From: Corella eumyota
Lineage: Eukaryota; Chordata; Ascidiacea; Phlebobranchia; Corellidae
DNA: 64,000 nt
Assembly (NCBI GenBank): GCA_963082875.1
Contig: OY720100.1
Span: 744,001-808,000 of the forward strand
Reading direction: 5' to 3'
The translations under genes were made by a program, and so were the position numbers. How positions within the stretch are numbered: the first letter of the stretch is position 1; the number at the start of each line of letters is the position of its first letter. The notes under the pieces are model-generated. The model was given only the letters and a program-made list of their open reading frames with translations, was not told the DNA's origin and did no database searches. This document shows, one piece after another, positions 23,933 to 35,100 of this stretch.

Positions 23933-24278
23933 AATAAAAATAAATATTTCTTAAAATTTTATCCTGTTTATTTAGTAATCAAAAAAAAAACCTTTTTTTT
24001 AAGTTTAAACCTGATACAAATCAACCCTCGGGGGAAGTAATAAAATATTTTCAATAAAAAGCGGTTTTATAAACCCACAAAATTAAAACCACATTTTAAT
24101 ATCAGTTTTTATATCGAAGGTTTAGCTAACTTACCACAATTTTAAAATAAATATTCTATAAAATTTGATTTTTCTTCCACAAAAAGTTGTTAAAAAAATT
24201 TGAATTTTAATCTGAATTTAAAAATTGATATTTTAAAACTTACAGAACAGTTTTAATAGAAGTTTTTTAAAAGTTAAA

Positions 24279-25163
24279 ATGTGGTCGTCTATTTTTATCG
24301 TGGTTTTGTTGGTTGGCTTAGCTCAACCGCTGAAAGATGCTGAAAATAGTTGTTATAAAGCAACGCTGATAAACGGAATAATATTGACAGAAAAACCTCT
24401 AGATCAAAGATGTGTCTTCAATGAAGGAGTAAACCTTTTTACAGATTTATATTATAATTTATTGCGTTTATTTAAGAACAATAATCATATTAATATTTAT
24501 TTTATAAATGGTTTATTTTTGCTGTAGGAAGGTCGACTTTACGGCCCAAACATAGAGTAATATTTGTTACATTTGCCCGAAAATTAAATTACTGATTTTT
24601 TTTTTATTACAAGAAATTTTTTTTTTATATACAGAACTCTTGTCAAACGATGTTTATAGTTGGCAATGGTAAAACGCAGATTTACAAATCGTGCAAACAA
24701 ACACAAGCATGTCAAAGTAATGCTGTCAGCAACCCAGATTCCTGTTATGGTGAAGCTAATGTCGAAGCCGGGGTAAATTCCAAGTTATTTTTATGAAGTA
24801 TTGTGTTTGCATCACAACTGATGTGTCGTCACCCACAGTTGATGACGCCAGCAATTAGACACTATGTTACCTTAGTTACATTTGACGTATTGCAAGTGAC
24901 GTCAGTCTTAAGGCACGTGACGTCAGATAAGGTTTAATAAATATATCCAAAATACACATTTGTTTAAAATTCAACAAACTGATATGTATTTCAATTTTTA
25001 AATCCTGTTTTAAAATTAAAATAAAACTGTTTTTTAGAATCGAATTTGTTATTTTTGTTGCGAGGAACCACATTGCAACAATTTTAACGCGATTCCCGCA
25101 AGAGGGGAAGACCCTGTTCCGTTCTCTGGGCCACAGAAAGAAAGCGGGTATGGAAGAAAATGA
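24279..25163 (+). CDS. Secreted ten-cysteine Ly6/uPAR-like protein B
   Basis: Exons 24279-24428, 24635-24772 and 25038-25163, all phase-0 introns; 137 residues. Signal peptide at about 1-17 (MWSSIFIVVLLVGLAQP). Ten cysteines in the same spacing as its neighbours, ending ICYFCCEEPHCNNF. Subfamily 2: exon 2 begins NSCQT and carries QIYKSCKQTQACQSN. Exon 2 is again exactly 138 nt. The C-terminus is Gly/Arg-rich (GYGRK). Closest to proteins D and E in exons 2 and 3, less in exon 1. Role unknown; by family a small secreted ligand or modulator is plausible. Confidence 0.85.
24527..24585 (-). repeat. SINE-A tail fragment
   Basis: Only GGAAGGTCGACTTTACG and ACATAGAGTAATATTTGTTAC remain; in intron 1 of Ly6-like gene B. 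Confidence 0.65.
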
Positions 25164-26363
25164 TAAAATTCTTCCACTAACCTATACATCAGTTTTAATA
25201 ACTGACGTAATTGCGAAAATTTGCTGTTAATAAAAAAATTCACTAACAGTAATTCGTTGTATTTATTTTCCTTTTAAAACAATAGCTTCTGTAAAAAGCA
25301 ACTAAGATAATTCTTACCAGGCTTAAGCCCTAAGCAAAAACAAATTAAAATATAAAACACAGTATTAAGGTTTAAGAGTGAGCAGGATTCACTTTGTGGT
25401 TTTTAGTTTTAATGTAAGAAAACGGCTTGGCTAATTTAAGCAGAAAAAATGATGATAAAGATAACTGAAAAAACACTTTTTATTTTTTGTATAAAATTGT
25501 GGCTTTTCGAATGAATAATTATAATACGATTTCTTCTAATTTATGCCACAGTTGTTTTAAGAATAAAAGCCATAAGCATTTTACTAATTAAATTTTAATT
25601 AAAAAACACAAAAACGTTTATTAGAATTAAAAAAAAACTTTAATTAGAATTTAAGATTGATTTTAATTTTCTAAAAAACAATTTTCAACAAATAAACGTC
25701 GGTCAATTTGCTATAAACCATGTTTTAACATGATTTTAATTATAAATTATTTTATATATATTAGTACATTACATTTTAAAAACATAAGTTTAAAAAAAAG
25801 TTTATATTTTAGTTCTTATGTGCTTATTGTACTACTGTTGTTAGAAACATCAAAATTAACAAGTTAGTAGTAGAAATCTAACCCAAGACTTTATGTTAAA
25901 CATTAACTACGGGAAGTCCTATAATAAAGCAATCGAAAAATGAATTGGCAGACTATCATGATAACCCAAACTGCCAAAATCAACTTTAGAGTGGGTCTAG
26001 ATAACAAATGTTACCGTATGTTTTTTTGTATATATCTTTATCCTCGATGTGGGAAGGTCGAATGCGCGACTTAAACATAAAGTATAATAAGTTACTCCGA
26101 CCCAGTCTCGAGTTGCCTTCAGCAGTTTCGGATATTATAGATTATAATTGCTCGGTATTTATGTTGCTGATTAAGTATTGGCTCAGCAGAAGTTCATACT
26201 GTTTATAGCAACTTACTCAAGGGCGCTACAGCATGAGAGCAGTGGGGATTAAACCCAAGACCCCATGTTACAGCCATAAAGTCGACCTTCAAATATCCGT
26301 TATAAACAAATACAAAAAAATCTACTTTTCATTTTCTTTAGTTTAAATTTCTAATTAAGTTTT
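25164..26363. other. Spacer between Ly6-like genes B and C
   Basis: AT-rich, no gene seen. Contains a short plus-strand SINE-A tail fragment near 25955-26018 abutting the minus-strand SINE-A at 26021-26277. Confidence 0.6.
26021..26277 (-). repeat. SINE-A copy, near full length
   Basis: Starts on the plus strand with TTTTTTTGTATATATCTTTATCCTCG and runs to GGGGATTAAACCC and CATGTTACAG; only the A-box end is lost. A short open frame across it is not a gene. Confidence 0.85.
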
Positions 26364-26597
26364 ATGATATATTTTATCATGATCTTGATTTTGTTGATGC
26401 TTGTCGTGGGTTGTATAAGCCAGCTCTGGCCCCACCCTGCGGACAACCTAAATCAGAAAGATAATTTATGTTATAGAGGAACGTTGTTAATGATACAGTC
26501 GAGGAAATGGAAACAGAATCATGTGAATTTGAAAAAGGAGTAAAAACTTTTGTTATAACTTTTAAAAGTGTTTCGTATTTTAGGCCAAAGCGATTAC

Positions 26598-26812
26598 TTG
26601 TAGCGCCCATGAGTAAGGCGCTTTAAACGGTATAAACTCCTGCTGAGCCATCAGCACTTAATCAGCAGCATAATTATCGGGCAATTATAATCTATATTAT
26701 CCCAAACTGCCACAGGCAACTCGAGACTGGGTCGGAGTAACTGATGTTACTCTATGTTTAAGTCGCGCATTCGACTTTCCCACATCGAGGATAAATATAT
26801 ATACAAAAAAAA
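26598..26812 (+). repeat. SINE-A copy in intron 1 of Ly6-like gene C
   Basis: From GTAGCGCCCATGAG through CTTAATCAGCAGC and ACTGGGTCGGAGTAAC to CATCGAGGATAAA and poly-A. Head boxes missing. Oriented opposite to the copy at 26021-26277, so the two flank exon 1 of gene C as an inverted pair. Confidence 0.85.
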
Positions 26813-26835
26813 AAATATTGTTTTTAAATCACCAT

Positions 26836-27037
26836 ATAGAGTACTGGGTTCGACTCATACTGCTTTTATGGTATAGAGCTATTGAGCAAGGTTCTAAAAA
26901 CGATACAAACTCCTGTTAGCCAAAAAAAACAATAAACAGCTTAATTATTAACCAAATATAATCAACATTATCTCAAACTGCCCAAGTTAACTTGGACTGG
27001 GTTTAGATAACAAAAGTTACCTTATGTTAAGGCCGTA
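26836..27037 (+). repeat. SINE-A copy, older
   Basis: B-box-like TGGGTTCGACTC is present, then diverged centre and tail (AACTTGGACTGGGTTTAGATAAC). More diverged than the adjacent copy at 26598-26812. Confidence 0.75.
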
Positions 27038-27454
27038 GCATTTACCATTATAAATTAAAACTTTAACAACAAATTTTATTAAGATGTCGTGTCAAACTAA
27101 GTTTGAAATAAATGGGGATTTAAGATCCAGTTGGAGGTCGTGCAAACAAATGGATGCCTGCATTGGTGACATGGCTAGCAACCCTATAGGTTGTTATGGA
27201 ATGAACGAACTTAATCCAGAAGTAAGGAGTTTCAATGTAAAGTAAAATAAGGTTTAAATTTAAACCTAACTATTAAATATTAATACAGTTAAAGCTTTTA
27301 TATTATACATAAAATAGTAACAAAGACGTTAAAGTTAAATGTAGAAGTTATTAATTTATTTTAATTACGTGTCTAATTAACTTTTCAGAACCGAGTTTGT
27401 TTCTTTTGTTGTACGGGACCACATTGCAACAATTTGCATGACATTCCCAACTAG

Positions 27455-28314
27455 GGGAACCCCCTGTTCAACAACCCAAAGGTCATGGCTGGCACGGTGG
27501 TAAATAAATCAACATTTAAGTTGATAAGATGCCCAATTAATATTCTCAATTGTAAACTAACTTAATATTACATAGTTGTAATAATTTGTGACGTAAACTT
27601 TTGAGATGTTAATAAAATATTTGGAAAAATCTGTTGCTGTACAAATTTACCTTTAAAATACACGAAATTTAAGCACTTTTTATTTAAAAAAATGTTTAAG
27701 TTTAACACATAATATACTCTTGAAAACAAATAATTATTTTCCTTTTCCGAAAATTGTTTTTAAATTTACAGACAAAACCTCAAGTAGTGGTTTTTCGTGA
27801 AAATAAAAACATTTTTGGGTTGAAGTGACTGTTGTTACTCTACGTTTATATTGATGCTTTATTGATGCTTTATGTTTTAGTTGTAAAGTCGACCTTCCAA
27901 CATCGAGAATAAAAATATATACAAAAAAATAACATCTTTTCAGGCTTGTTGAAAAAAATATAAAGGAAAAAAAAACTTAATATATCAAAATTTGTATAAA
28001 AAACATTTATTGTTTCAATAGCGTTGTTTGGCAAACGTTGAACTTTGAAATTATTTATTTTTAAAACAAGTTCATGCCTGAAGAATATCTTTCTGATTGG
28101 ATTAAATACAAAAACTACGACGTGTTTCGAGATATATTTTGCGCAGAGTAAACGTTCAGATAAGAAACTTTTTTTAAAGTACAGTGCCTAAGGGTTTGGA
28201 ATTCGATCGCATAAACATTTTAGGATATTTCTATCTTAAGGTTGTTCTATTTTACAAGGCTACGTTGTAAGAATTTTAATGTTTACATAAAAATTTTGGC
28301 AAAAAAGTTTTAAA
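27455..28314. other. Spacer between Ly6-like genes C and D
   Basis: Holds a SINE-A tail (27814-27928) and a stretch at 27718-27805 that recurs at 29501-29595 (TCTTGAAAACAAATAATTATT, TGGTTTTTCGTGAAAATAAA), showing that spacers were duplicated with the genes. Confidence 0.6.
27814..27928 (+). repeat. SINE-A tail fragment
   Basis: GTTACTCTACGTTTA, GTCGACCTTCCAACATCGAG and poly-A end; no head. Confidence 0.7.
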
Positions 28315-28982
28315 ATGAAAATTTTATCAACAATCTGTGCTCTAGTGTTGATATGTAATACAACGTTAGCTCAAGAACAAGGAGACAATGTTTGTTATAA
28401 AGGAACTTTTATAAATGGCGATCTAGTAAAAGGTGATCCTTTAAATGAAACTTGTGTGTTCAGTCTAGGGGTAAGTTCTCATATTTTATGATGGCTATGA
28501 GTTATAAAGACTCGTTATATATTAAACATTTAAAATACACCAAAGTTATTATCTTATATTGCTGTAGTTTTTAAGAATTGTTACAGATTGAATTTAAAAA
28601 TACAACAAATTTAAGCACTTTTTATTATTTTTAATATAGAACTCTTGTCAAACGAAGTTCATAGTGGGCGATGGAAACACGCAGATCTACAAATCGTGCA
28701 AACAAACACAAGCATGTCAAAGTAATGCTGTCAGCAACCGAGAATCCTGTTATGGAGATTCCAATGTCAGAGCCGGGGTAACAGTTCTTTACTTTTTAAC
28801 GATGAATTGTGCTATTTGTAAAATGTTAAATATTTTTTTAGAACCGAGTTTGTTATTTTTGTTGCGAGGAACCACATTGCAACAATTTTAACGAGATTCC
28901 CGCAAGAGGGGAAGACCCTGTTCCGTTCTCTGGAACACAAAAGGAAGATGGATACAGCGGGAGCCGAGGAGGAAAAAAATAA
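28315..28982 (+). CDS. Secreted ten-cysteine Ly6/uPAR-like protein D
   Basis: Exons 28315-28470, 28640-28777 and 28842-28982, phase-0 introns; 144 residues. Signal peptide about 1-19 (MKILSTICALVLICNTTLA). The ten-cysteine layout and CYFCCEEPHCNN ending match the family. Exon 2 (138 nt) is almost base-for-base identical to that of gene E while introns and exon 1 differ, suggesting recent duplication with local gene conversion or strong constraint. The tail is Ser/Gly-rich and basic (SGSRGGKK). AATAAA-type signal near 29108. Function unknown. Confidence 0.88.
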
Positions 28983-30254
28983 AATTAAAAAATAATTAGA
29001 ATATATATAAACAATTTCCTACTTGAATAATATTTTATGAATGTAAAAAAATGCAGTTATTATTATTCTCCATGTAATCAAATGTAACTACGACCAAAAA
29101 TTAAAACAAATAAATAAAAGAGTTGAAAATATAGTTGTTTAAATCTATTTAGCCAATCATATTAGCTTATGTTAGTGAAGTCATCTAACAATAATAATTT
29201 AGGTTACCAAAAAACAACATTTTTATCATATATTATTAAGAAACATGAATTTTTTTAATTTGTAAATATTCTTGTAAGTCAGAAACAAAATTTTTAATTT
29301 TTTAAGAATTTTCTGAATTAAACTTTTCCTACAACTTTAAAAACAATATTTTGAAACCAAGCGCATGCCTTAAGCTGAACTTGCTAAGTAACCTGAATAT
29401 AAAAACCACGATAACAACGTCTTTTAAGGTAAAGGGGTATGCCTTGTACAGAATAAACGTTTCAAGAAGCAGAAACAGTCATTTGGTGCAAAAAAGCGAG
29501 CTCTTGAAAACAAATAATTATTTTTTTTCCGAATATTTTTTTTAAATTTTATTTTAAAGACAAAACCGAAAATTGTGGTTTTTCGTGAAAATAAAAAAAA
29601 AACATTTTTTTTCTGATTAAAGCATAATAAACATTTTAATTCTAGAAATAACGACATTTTAACGAGTACTTATCGAAATTGAAATTATTTTTAAAACTTT
29701 GATTTTTTAAATTACTATTTGTCGATTTTTTGTGGGCAGTCTTAATGCTTAACATACAGTTCAATAAACTTATTGAATCACAAGTAGTTAGTTCTTAAGT
29801 TAGTAGTCGTTGAGTAATCTACATGCGATAAAGTTCGTTAAGTCGCAAAATATACTAAGTAGTATATTAAGTGTGATTTAAAGTAACAAAACAAATAAAA
29901 TTTGAACTAGATTTATAACAACCTGACATGGGATAACCTGTTACGTTACTATAGGGTTCTTAAATTAAAAAAATAAATAACTTAAAATAAAAAAAATTTG
30001 TAAAAAAAATTCTCTATTTTAAAATAATACCTACGTTAACTGATTGCTAACTCGAAAAATTTATAGCAGATATATATTAAAGTTATATTTAATGGAATTA
30101 AAATGAACGTAAACACTTTAGATTTCTTAAAATCAAGCGCCCGAGGGTTTGACATTAACTGCACTTACGTTTACCCTGTGTATTTAGATAACATAAGCTA
30201 TTCTAAGATTTGCAGGAATTTTAAATTTTACTGAAAAGTTTTTGAGTTTTTAAA
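28983..30254. other. Spacer between Ly6-like genes D and E
   Basis: AT-rich DNA with the duplicated spacer block at 29501-29595 (partner at 27718-27805). Short open frames in both strands here show no family resemblance and are not annotated. Confidence 0.6.
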
Positions 30255-30864
30255 ATGAAAATTTTATTGTCAATCCTTGCTATTTTGCTAGTACTTAATA
30301 CTTCATTGGCTCAAGAACGGGGAGATAATGTTTGTTATAAAGGAACCATAAGAAATGGCAATCTAGTAACAGGGGGTCCTTTGAATGAAACTTGTGAATT
30401 TAATTTGGGGGTAAGTTGTTAGGATTCAAGTTGCTTGAGTTTTAAAGACTAAAATGCCTACAAAACAATTTAAATATCTTAACAGAACTCTTGTCAAACG
30501 AAGTTTATAGTGGGCGATGGGAACACGCAGATCTACAAATCGTGCAAACAAACACAAGCATGTCAAAGTAATGCTGTCAGCAACCGAGAATCCTGTTATG
30601 GAGATTCCAATGTCAGAGCCGGGGTAAATATTAAGTAGTTTTTGTTTAACGATTTTTGTTCTGTTTGTAAAACATGTCTTTAATAGCCCCAACCTATCAA
30701 ACGTTACAATAATCAAGTTTTTTACGTTTTTTTAGAATCGAGTTTGTTATTTTTGTTGCGAGGAACCACATTGCAACAATTTTAACAAAATTCCCGCAAG
30801 AGGGGAAGACCCTGTTCCGTTCTCTGGGCCACAGAAAGAAGACGGATACCGTGGGAAGAAATAG
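30255..30864 (+). CDS. Secreted ten-cysteine Ly6/uPAR-like protein E
   Basis: Exons 30255-30410, 30486-30623 and 30736-30864, phase-0 introns; 140 residues. Signal peptide about 1-19 (MKILLSILAILLVLNTSLA), then QERGDNVCYKGT. It is the closest relative of gene D: exon 1 has the same length (156 nt) and LNETC motif, exon 2 is nearly identical, exon 3 differs by a few residues and ends GYRGKK. The last and most compact gene of the array (introns of 75 and 112 nt). AATAAA near 30959. Function unknown. Confidence 0.88.
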
Positions 30865-32100
30865 AATATTTTTAAATGAGATTTCGACAATTTCCTTTGA
30901 AAAAGATAATATACAAACGTACATGATTTAATGTATATGTTGTTGTAAATGTAATTTGTAATAAATAGAAAAAAAATGTTATTTGAGTATTGAAAAAATT
31001 AAATAAAAACACAAAAAGGAAATTTATTACTGGGTTAAAACAGACAAAAAAGACGCTTTAAAACCAAATATATGTTATTAACTCGAGACTGGGTTGGGGT
31101 AACTATTGTTACTCTATGTTTAGGTTGTGAAGTCGACATTTTAACATCGAGGATGAAGATATATAAAAAAAAAAAAATAAAATAATCAAATTTCGTTCCA
31201 AGGATTCTTGTAAAAAATAATAATAAAACTTGTATTGCTTAATAGCGTTGTACTGCGATCGTTCAGCTTTAAAATTACGCAAATGTAATTTAAAATAAAT
31301 TTAAAGGTATTAAAAATCTTCTTTAAAAAACACCACAACAAAAAAGTAGTTTTGAAACCAAATAACAAATAAAAAATTACGACTTTTTCCTTTTTAAAAA
31401 AAAACAAGTATTTAAATCATCTAAAGTTGGTGTTTTTGTAAATGTAATTTTAAAAATAAATTCAAAAAATTTTTCTTTTGGTATTTAAAGCTTCTTAAAA
31501 ACACCATTAAATGTATTATTTGGTTTAAACAAACAAAAAAGTCGCTCTGAAACCAAAAAATTACGGGTTTTCTCCTTGTAAAACAACAAAATAATGAAAG
31601 TTTATATAAGTATATATTGTTTACTCCTTGCAAATAGACAATAAATCTTAATAATAGCTGTTTTATTTAACCAATATGTTTAACAAACAACTAGCATAAC
31701 TTTATGCGCAATAAATTAAAGGTTTTAAATTAGTTTAACTTTTTTAAAGATTTAATTTTTTTAAATATTTTCCATATTTTTAGTTTTTCGACCCAAAGGG
31801 TTGGAGAGATGTTGCGTCAGCATTTATGATATTGATATAAGCATGACATTGCATAATTGCTGAATCTGTTGTCGTTTTATATTTGCAAACTTAGATAAGA
31901 TTGAACATTAAGTACATAAACTTTATTAGAAGAAGTTATTCGTTACAAAAGCTACTGAGATACTTTTGAGATAATTTATAATCTAAATAGAAATCAAGTT
32001 AAAAGCGAGAAAATTGAATCTGTCTTAAAAGTGTTTTTTTTTCTAAATATTTCGTCTTTTTTAGCTTTTAGGACAAAAAAGAAAAATTTAAGAGATTATA
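30865..32100. other. Spacer between the Ly6-like array and the esterase
   Basis: Contains a SINE-A tail (31081-31170) and a weakly repeated AT-rich region (AATAGCGTTGT block near 31240, similar to one near 28018). The last 300 bp presumably carry the esterase promoter; no defined element seen. Confidence 0.5.
31081..31170 (+). repeat. SINE-A tail fragment
   Basis: ACTCGAGACTGGGTTGGGG through ACATCGAGGATGAAG to a poly-A run. Confidence 0.7.
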
Positions 32101-35100
32101 ATGAAGTCGAAATATGCAAAGTTGATATTTTTAGTTTTTATTTTCTGTTCTACTTCGCCAACAAAATCACAAGATGCAATTTCTCGTGCGTTAGCGAAGA
32201 TGGTTCAACAAATCCACAACGAACAACAATCAAACAACTATGACGACACAATTATCAACAAATACTCCGAATTAAAAATCACAAACTTGGACGCATTTCA
32301 ACCAGAACCCAACAATCCTTATTTAGGGGAAGAACCGGAAGGATTCCCCGTAGTTTCAACCCCAAAAGGTAACATAATGGGGGCTACAAATTCTTTATCG
32401 CATGGGTTTTACGGAATTCCCTTTGCCCGACCCCCAGTTAGAGATTTAAGGTAAGAATAAAAATATTTTATAAACACAAAATGGTCTTATAAGTTAACAC
32501 TTTTCTATTGTTGTGGTAAACCGGTCCTAGCATCGATTTAGAGCCAAAAGGTTTCGGGTTCGAGCCCCGCCAATGCCACACTATTTAACTTTGAGCCTGG
32601 TGTTTACGGATAGCTTAAACACACCAAAAGTTTTTAGGTTCGAGCCGCAAAAATCTCGCACCAACAAAGAAAAATCTCGCACCAACTTGAAAATCTCGCA
32701 CCAACAAAGTTTAAACTTTGCAAGATCAAATAATAATTCAAAACTTTCTAAAATGTTCACAAACCAATTTTTTAAAACTGTTTTTCACGTAGATTTGAGG
32801 CTCCCCTGCCGACCGAATCTTTTACTGAAACTTTTAACGCAACCTCCCAGAGTGGAAGAATGTGCCATCAGATCACAGAGAAATGCAACAACGAATATTG
32901 TGACGTAAGTAACTACGTCATTCGATAAAAGTAGTCACGTATGTCTATGACGTAAGAAATGACGTCATCAAAGCGTTGTTTTTAGATGTCAGAAGATTGT
33001 TTGGTTTTAAACATCGATGTCCCAAAATCAGTCAACCTCGACGACCCTACGTTATCACCTGATGACGTTTTGCCGGTCTTGTTTTGGATTCATGGAGGAT
33101 TTTTCTATCAAGGTCGAGGAACGACACCAAAGACAGACGGACGATGGCTCAGTGACGTCACAAACACCATTGTCGTAACAATTAACTATCGATTAGGTAA
33201 AACTCTTTAGTTATTTGTTGCAAATTTTAACAAGATCTGCAATTATAAAAACAAATATTTGGTTTGTATTTAAAATATTTGTCGATGTAGCATGCTTCTG
33301 CGTCACAATGTTTAATTATTATGTCACAAAACTAGAGTTTACTCTAGGTTAATCTTGATTTAACCTCGGATAACAATCATGGCGCGACCGTGAGATGTTA
33401 ATTGTGACGTCATATCATGTGACGCAGCAATAATCAACTATGTGATTAAAATTTAACCAAAATTTATAACAATCATTACATAGTGACGTCACAATTTAGC
33501 ACCAAAAACAAGTTATAACGTTTACGTTATAACACGTCATAATTACAGTTTTCACGTCACAGGTCCGTTTGGGTTTATGGTGTTGGAGGAAGGTGGAAAT
33601 GTGGTCGGGGGCAACCAAGGATTAAAGGACCAGCAAATGGCGCTAGAGTGGGTGAACGAAAATATTGGATCTTTTGGTGGGGATAAAAATCAAGTGAGTT
33701 GAAAGGAAATGGAAAAACTTAATAAATATTTTACAGAAACAAGATTTAAAAAACAAACTGACAGCGTGGTAAGAACACTTGCTACACCACATGAGGTCGT
33801 GGGTTTAATCCCCTTTGCTCTCACGCTGTAGCGCCCTTAAGTAAGGTAGTGTAAACGATATAAACCTCCCTTTGTACTTGAAACGGTATAAACCCACCTT
33901 AGACACAACACTAACGCATAAAAGATTAAATTTGTTTATTTTTTAAGGTGACTTTATTCGGAAACAGCGCGGGGTGCCAGTCAGTCAATTTTCATCTAAT
34001 TTCAAGTACAAGTGAACCCTTATTTAAACATGCAATATTACAAAGTGCTCCTATAGTATTCTCATACCAGACTCAGCATGAGAGTTTGCAGATCACACAA
34101 CGACAACTACAAGCAGTTAACTGTTCTGATGCAGCATGCTTAAGGTATGTTAGATTTAAAAGGTTTAACGTTTAATTGGGTATACTTATGCCATGTTTTT
34201 ACAAACAGAAATTGTTTTTTTTCTACTTGTATTCCACCAGTCAATAGCCCACCCTGCATTCGGGATTTTAATTGTTGTAATATGGTTGCAACTTTTAACT
34301 AATATTTGCATGTGATAAATTACCAGCGCATCATAAACAGCAGTTTAATTTATTCTGTAGGCCTATAAATTGGACATATAAATATATATTAAAAACCCAC
34401 ATAACTCCATAAAATATGGATTCATTACTTTGCTTTGCCGCTACTATTACACAAAATATTTTTTAAAACCATGTAATGTAATTCAAATAATTTTAGGTTC
34501 TACTTAAGCAAGGTTAAACTAATAAAATTGTCTTTACTTTGCCCAACTTTTCAATTTATGATTCATTAAATTAACAAACAGTCAACATTACCAAAAATTA
34601 ATCTTGTGGTTATTAATCATATCCTAAACTAGAAAAACAAGATCAAAAAATACCACGAAATATTAAGTTAATAGTTAACAACAAACAATATGAACCATGC
34701 TATACTTTGATGGGAACTTAAACAACAAACAATTTAAACAAATATTTTGTATGTTGTACACTTATTACAGTGACTAAATAGGCAAACACTTTGAATGCGC
34801 AACCTAAACATAGAGTAACATCAGATACCCTGAACCAGCCTCGAGTTGCCTGTGGCAGTTTGAGATATTATAGATTATAATTACCCGATATTTATGCTGC
34901 TGATTAAGTGCTTGCTCAACAAGAGTTCATATTGTTTATAGTGCCTTACTTAAGGGCGCTACAGCATGAGAGCAGTAGGGATGAAACCCACGACCTCATG
35001 CTGAAGTAGCAAGTGTCCTACCACTACACCACGCTGCCGGTGCTTCAAAGCATTTACATAAAATCCTTGTCATATGTTCAAGTAATTATCGTGTAATCTA

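Larger units (their letters stand above)
23225..24278. other. Spacer between Ly6-like genes A and B
   Basis: AT-rich spacer containing the relic exon at 23644-23707 and one copy of a 190-bp inverted dispersed repeat at 23741-23932. Nothing else recognisable. Confidence 0.6.
26364..27454 (+). pseudogene. Damaged Ly6/uPAR-like gene C
   Basis: Three recognisable exons: 26364-26539 (signal-peptide-like MIYFIMILILLMLVVG and CYRGT), 27084-27221 (intact 46 codons, MSCQTKFEINGD) and 27389-27454 (NRVCFFCCTGPHCNN). It is the sister of gene A by exon 2. The exon 1 reading frame is broken shortly after CYRGT, the expected acidic EEMETESCEFEKG continuing in another frame. Exon 3 stops early after HDIPN where gene A continues for some 20 residues. 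Splice sites look intact, so it may be transcribed. Either a recent pseudogene or an allele with a sequence error; the two defects together favour a pseudogene. Confidence 0.7.

Noticed and set aside
29351-29657. Overlapping open frames on both strands between Ly6-like genes D and E
   Set aside because: They sit in duplicated spacer DNA and show no cysteine pattern or signal peptide.
32573-32908. 111-codon open frame in esterase intron 1
   Set aside because: It runs across a SINE-B copy and then out of frame over esterase exon 2.
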